In this document: in pieces, positions 59,428 through 64,000 of the stretch
How the letters are laid out: each line of letters opens with the position of its first letter
Numbering within the stretch: position 1 is the stretch's first letter
NCBI GenBank assembly: GCA_963556255.1
Contig: OY744604.1
Span: 22,120,566 to 22,184,565, forward strand
Source: Allolobophora icterica
Lineage: Eukaryota; Annelida; Clitellata; Crassiclitellata; Lumbricidae
DNA: 64,000 nucleotides
Direction: 5' to 3'
The notes under the pieces: model-generated
Told to the model about the DNA's origin: nothing
The model's database searches: none
Seen by the model: the letters and a program-made list of their open reading frames with translations, nothing else
Made by a program: the position numbers and the translations under genes

Positions 59428-60290
59428 GTGTCGGCAACCAGAGATCCATTTGTGACACTGGTTATACATTCGGGTATCCATTCTGTGAAGACATTTTCTG
59501 AGGAATAATGATTGCTGTGTTGTTCGCGAATTACATGCTTTTTCAATTGGAATTTATTGATTAATTAACTTCTCGAGAAACATGAATGCCCGATAAAAAT
59601 CACTTAAAAACTTAAAAAAACTAATAAACATAAAGATTAAGAATAATTCTGCGTAATAAATTTTTAAGGCTAAGAGACTGAGCTTTTAAACGTCCGCCTA
59701 AACAGAGGACGCATTTCACTTGATTTCTAGATGTCGGAAAGTTTTGAATTCACTGATAGATAGAACTATTTTATAAAATTACCGATGCTTCCAAGAACTT
59801 ACCTTTGCAATTCTGCCAACCCCGTTATTTGACGACAGGAATATGGAGGGTTGTGATCATTTCTAAAGCGTCGCTGACTAACGATCAATGATTAGGAAGA
59901 TTTAAATTGAATTAAAAACATAGAATCTGTTTATGCCTGATTTCACAAGTGCATCAAATAAATAAATTCTGGTTAAATACGCGCGTTATAAATGATTCAA
60001 AATATACGGATATAACAAATGTTGAGATCTATAGATGTTTGAAGTAAAATATTTTTTTTAATATGTAGGAATAGAGAAAAAACAGAAACAAATAAGAAAA
60101 GACTCAGCGTAACGAAAAACTGAGGAAGAGAGAGTATTTTAGAAGTTGCAAAGAATTCAGGTGATTCTTCAAATTTGTATGCGTGTGTTACGCTTTGGTT
60201 GAATTTCACATTGCTGATAAATAGGTTAGAGCCTCCATGTTCACCGAGCACTGATCAGCGAATGGTCCCAGCAATGCTCACCCTTATTTC
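59428..60290 (-). pseudogene. Relic F: decayed remnant of exons 2 and 3 of the lectin family
   Basis: On the minus strand, 60136-60290 retains the end of the Ig exon (NLFISNVKFNQS and EESPEFFATS). The conserved YxC cysteine is lost (HAYK) and the donor CTTCGTAAG has become CTTCCTCAG. Then 59428-59482 retains the splice acceptor and first codons of exon 3 (PECITSVTNGSLVAD) before homology stops, 170 bp from the CARD exon stop. Exons 1, 4 and 5 were not found. The following spacer (60880-61010) matches the spacers beyond genes A and C, so this was once a full array member. Confidence 0.75.
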
Positions 60291-61607
60291 TGCCCAGATT
60301 TCAAGGAGACGACCGTTCTCGGCAAAGATCTTCAGTTAACTGCGACACCTAGCAGCCAACTACTAGCGTGAGAAGATCTCCTCCACAGGCCCAACTAGCC
60401 CTTTGAAGACACCGACAGAGCTCGCGCCGGCAAAAATTGCGAACCCCCTTCCCGTTGAGACTGTGGTTCTCGAAATGGACGCTATGGAAGCGCCACCGTC
60501 ACTCAAAGAAAGTGAGTGAAAGATGTAGGAAACGTCAACAGGAAACACGTGAAGTTCGACAGGAAATACAAACTCTGACGAGTGTCTTCACATTCGTCAC
60601 AATACCATAAGCGGAAACTCTGCAGATGAGGCGCCGTATTCGAGCTTGGGCAGCTGCTGCCTTGTGACGAGCCAGCTAAACTGAACACAATAGACTCATT
60701 GCTCGCCTGACAGGATTTGTATTACTTAATGTTTCTTTTATTTCTACACGTAGCTATGTCTCAATGTAGGTCGGTACTTTGCACACAAGGATCTTCAAAA
60801 TAAGGTGGAGAGAAAACTCCTAGGAGTAAGTTTTGAACAATTGTGAAGTCTATGGCTTCCTTTATGACAGTAAAGCAGTTAAAGGAATAGGGCCTACTAC
60901 AAACGTTCATACAGTCGAATATTCCTGCTCCAATAGCTAATCTCATGCGATTAATTATATTTACGCGTACTACCTGGTCATATCGGATCCGATGACTTAA
61001 AACCATTCCTGGCGGTATCTCATAAGGGTCTTGTCGACATTCACACCTAAGCAAACTTAACTAAGCCTAACTGCATGGTAAATCTCAGCTGTCAAATTAC
61101 ACGCCTGTCAATTATGTAGTCTTGTAGTTAACACCAATTTCTAAACAGAACACTTTTCATAGTAATAATACACGCAGGCCTATCGCATTGCCTGCAGTAG
61201 TGATTGCCATTATGGAGCCATTTCCCTTCAGTCATCACTGAACAATGATTATCTGGCTAACATAACGCTATTCAATATCCAGTACATTTAGGTGAGCCTC
61301 TGCAAAGCCATACTTAACCTCTTCAACATTGATGACCACAGTGTTTCCTTAGGTTTGGAAATAGTAGAAGTTCCAAGAAACCATTCTCTACGCTTAGACT
61401 TGATGACCGTTTACTCATTAGCTGCACTCCAGTGTATACATGTAATGTTTTGCAAATATATCGTTATTATTTGCAACTGGTTGCCGTCGTGTCGTTCCAC
61501 CAATGAACATTTTTCTGCTATTTTGTCAAGGTATCACTCCACCTCATGCGAGTAGTTACCATTATTAAAGTTACATTCACGGTTTGTTCTACTTAACAGT
61601 TGAACTA
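60291..61607. other. Spacer between relic F and gene E, no gene seen
   Basis: The part at 60880-61010 aligns with 14270-14380 and 45060-45190 (ATCxGATGACTTAAA motif). The part at 61290-61360 aligns with 20090-20150. The block 60360-60680 is GC-richer with open frames on both strands but no recognised protein. Confidence 0.35.
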
Positions 61608-62072
61608 AGGGGCCATCCACATATTACGTACGCAATGGGTTCGGGGGTCGGATTTAGGCGATTTTGCGTACGGGTGCGAACGGGGGGGGGGAGGGGGCAA
61701 AATGTGTACGTACGCAAAATAAATTTCTACATATGACGTCCACATTAGCCTATTTATAACTCTGTATTGTCCTATAGTCGTCCGATGGCATTTTATTACA
61801 TTATATAAAAGCCAAGTGCAGTTATTCTGTGCTGTGAATGAGACACCTATAATTTGTCTATTTTGACCCTCACTCATCCTTTAATCCTTCAATCTGGCCT
61901 AAAGTGCAGACAGCCTGGAGCTGTCGAGACACTTTCTGCAGCTGGTCTTCGGGGGAGAGGGGGTGCGTCAAGCGTACGTACGCAGGGGTGTGTGGAAGAA
62001 AGTACGCATGCGAACAGAGGGAGGGGGTCCAATTTTCCCGGATTTTTGCGTACGTAATATATGGATGGCCCC
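61608..62072. mobile_element. MITE with GGGGCCATCCA ends
   Basis: The ~465-bp element has inverted ends AGGGGCCATCCACATATTAC and, inverted, GGGGCCATCCATATATTACG, both continuing GTACGCAA. TA lies on both sides. An internal GGGGGGGGAGGGGG run is at 61681. Ends resemble the MITE at 17933, but the interiors differ. Confidence 0.75.
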
Positions 62073-63438
62073 TACTTCTTGAACCTTTTGCATAGTCATT
62101 TTAGTTTTCTTTCAACAAAATAACGATAAATACATAAATAACAATCTGCAATTTTTATCAGTCATAAATGTCGCCAATCTAAATCAATCTAGATAAAAGC
62201 ACACGTAATTTCACAAGTACAAATAATATGCAAAGAAAAATGTGATAATGGCACAAAGAATATTAAAACATCAACTGTTCGCTTCTAGACATTCACTAAA
62301 GTGATGAAATACACAAATGAGGAATGTACAACGTCAGTTAATCTATCATGTACATTACAATTGAAATGGTTTAACAGGTAAAGTATCTGGTATCTATTTG
62401 ACATATCTTCACCTCAACAAACCTCAACAAAGATGAATTACAGGTCCGCTTTAAAACTATGTCAGCGTTCGCATGTATCACCGTAGTATGCATCAGTGTG
62501 AGTTGAAAAAAAGAAATTTATACAAACACGCTATCAGGAGCAATTATGTGCAAGATAGGTGATTTTCCTTCGAATCGACCCTTGCTGATTCTGTGTCATA
62601 ATTTCTGAAGAACTCTTCGTTCCCTTTCTATATTATAAAAACAATTAAGAGGACACAAGCCATGTAGCGACACTTATTGTCGATGCGGTTGTACGAATTG
62701 TTCTGTCCAGCATCAGTCAGAATACAACAGAACCAGATCTGCAACTGGGCCTCCACTGTAGCACTTGTAATAGACGAATGGCTGTAGTGCTGTTGCTCAT
62801 TGTTAAATCTGTTGGTTGCAGTAGTTGCACTGTAGCTGATTTTAAGGTTGATTGGAAATTGGAAAACTAGAACAGTGTTAGTGGATGATCCAAACTGTCT
62901 ATATGGGATGTGAATAGCTAGGCGGGACTGTGTCACTCATTACGTGATGCCATAAGTTTTTAACACCAACACCTTGTGTAACTCAGTGCTTCAAGAAAAG
63001 TACTGAAAACATCTGGACAAAGAATGGTAAATTTAAATAATTAAAAATGTCTGTTAATAAAAAAATTTAAGGCATATTTAACGTAACATAGCCTTTTTCT
63101 GTGCATTTCAAACGTCATAATTATGTGGTACACATTGTTTCAGATATAGATCGAAAAGAATATTACAAAGAACTTCTATATATATGCGTCTATAATGCAT
63201 GACGAGCTTAAAAACTTATAGCGATGAAATTTTTTATTTTACGCGTACTAGGAAGAAAAAAAGAAAATACGGTTATTACATGATGTGCAGTTATGTGCAG
63301 GAAAGGTGCAATTTAGGCTATATCATACCAATCAGTGGCGTTAATTTATTTTATAGCATTGTCATAGACATAGCGTAACGTTTTTAAAGAAACTCTTCCA
63401 TCAGTGCCTTCAGCTTATCTGTCGAAGGGCCATTGTTT
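62073..63438. other. 3' flank of gene E, no gene seen
   Basis: Parts align with the 3' flanks of genes B (62150-62300) and C (62950-63440 with 35070-36255, interrupted there by microsatellite and SINE). No coding signal. Confidence 0.4.
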
Positions 63439-63716
63439 TTAATAGGGGCCATATTCACAAAGAACACACCTCTCCTGGGAACACTCTGTGTCGTCCCAAG
63501 TGTATAATGGAGATCCCTGTATTATGTTTACACAAAAATCTTGATAACCACCAGTGCAGCTGGGTTGTAAAGCATGCCAATTTGTATAAACGAATGGCAG
63601 AGAAGTGTTCGAGTTAGGCTTCCAGACAGGAGGAGAGCTGCAGCTTAAAGTTTTCCTTTGCCCGGAAGTCCATACGTAGAATCCACTTGCAAATGAATCG
63701 CTAATATAGCAGGCAC
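63439..63716 (-). CDS. Gene E: last CTLD exon of a further family member, partial
   Basis: This is exon 5 only. The acceptor TTTTTAG lies just above 63716, and the exon starts with two bases completing a phase-1 codon and runs open to a TAA at 63439-63441. It encodes ACYISDSFASGFYVWTSGQR, then KPNSNTSLPF, NWHALQPSC, YTWDDTEC and CVLCEYGPY. It is closest to exon 5 of gene C (TSGQR rather than the TAGQR of B and D; CVLC rather than CVVC). The other four exons should lie beyond the right edge, because intron 4 is 1.2-2.2 kb in the other copies. Lectin ligand motif is LQPS, again not QPD or EPN. Confidence 0.82.
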
Positions 63717-64000
63717 CTAAAAATGTTATCACAAAAAACACTTACTGAATGGGTTTGATGAAGAGTAGGGGGTGTCTTAAATTTGATGTTTGAAAATGAA
63801 TTTCGACCAGGTGTTTTTGTGTTCCTTCTTGAGAAACATTAACATTGCCAAATTATATGAAAATCGGAATATATTTAGAAGTTGCGCAAAGCCCCGGAAG
63901 AAGTTTCACTTAGAGACATCGCGATGCATTGTTATTTTAAAAGATCAGAATAATTTCAACTCGTATTAAACATAACATAAGGCAAAAGCAAAAGAAGACC
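63717..64000. other. Start of intron 4 of gene E
   Basis: This is intronic sequence running off the right edge. No exon is seen. Confidence 0.5.

Overview
The window is animal (eukaryotic) genomic DNA, AT-rich and full of transposable elements. It has multi-exon genes with GT-AG introns, tRNA-derived SINE and CR1/L2-like LINE remnants, many hAT-type elements and long trinucleotide microsatellites. The 8-mer palindrome TAGGCCTA occurs at least 20 times, about once per 3 kb. Secreted immune-type lectins in a tandem array, a CARD-like exon and the repeat content suggest a marine invertebrate (gastropod mollusc, echinoderm or similar). The sequence alone does not fix the phylum.

The core is a tandem array of paralogous five-exon genes, all on the minus strand. 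The predicted protein is: signal peptide + PAN/apple-like domain (exon 1), Ig-like domain (exon 2), a second four-cysteine Ig-like domain (exon 3), and a C-type-lectin-like domain (CTLD) split over exons 4 and 5, ending CEYGP-Y/Q-stop. Gene B (21744-32601) and gene D (46691-52895) look intact, with predicted products of 466 and 459 aa. Gene A (5365-11342) has exons 1-4, but its last exon is not in the window. Gene C (36255-42918) has all five exons but carries a 2-bp frameshift in exon 3 and a GT-to-AT change at the exon 1 splice donor. Relic F (59428-60290) keeps parts of exons 2 and 3. Gene E enters from the right edge, with only its last exon visible (63439-63716). A resembles C, and B resembles D, in exons, introns and flanks, so a two-gene unit was probably duplicated.

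Layout: 1-3320 unassigned repeat-like DNA and a dispersed repeat; 3450-5251 a hAT transposon with decayed transposase and nested LINE; 5365-11342 gene A, whose exon 3 splice donor is split by a TA-flanked inverted-repeat element (6728-8495); 11.4-15 kb spacer duplicated at 43-46 kb; 15.2-17.9 kb GC-richer tandem repeats and a basic ORF; 17.9-20.07 kb CR1/L2-like LINE interrupted by a MITE and containing a double snap-back rearrangement; 21148-21650 a small hAT element carrying a piece of the lectin gene itself; 21.7-32.6 kb gene B, whose first intron holds a foldback element with an Ulp1-protease-like fragment, a solo LTR and a possible piggyBac-type element; 33.4-36.2 kb hAT relic, (ATA)n and SINE; 36.3-42.9 kb gene C; 44.6-44.95 kb a second foldback; 46.7-52.9 kb gene D; 53.4-56.4 kb three hAT insertions, one with an internal satellite, one splitting a LINE; 59015-59256 a CARD-like exon on the plus strand; 61.6-62.07 kb a MITE; and gene E.

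The lectin genes probably make secreted pattern-recognition or opsonin-like proteins. That role is inferred from domain content only.
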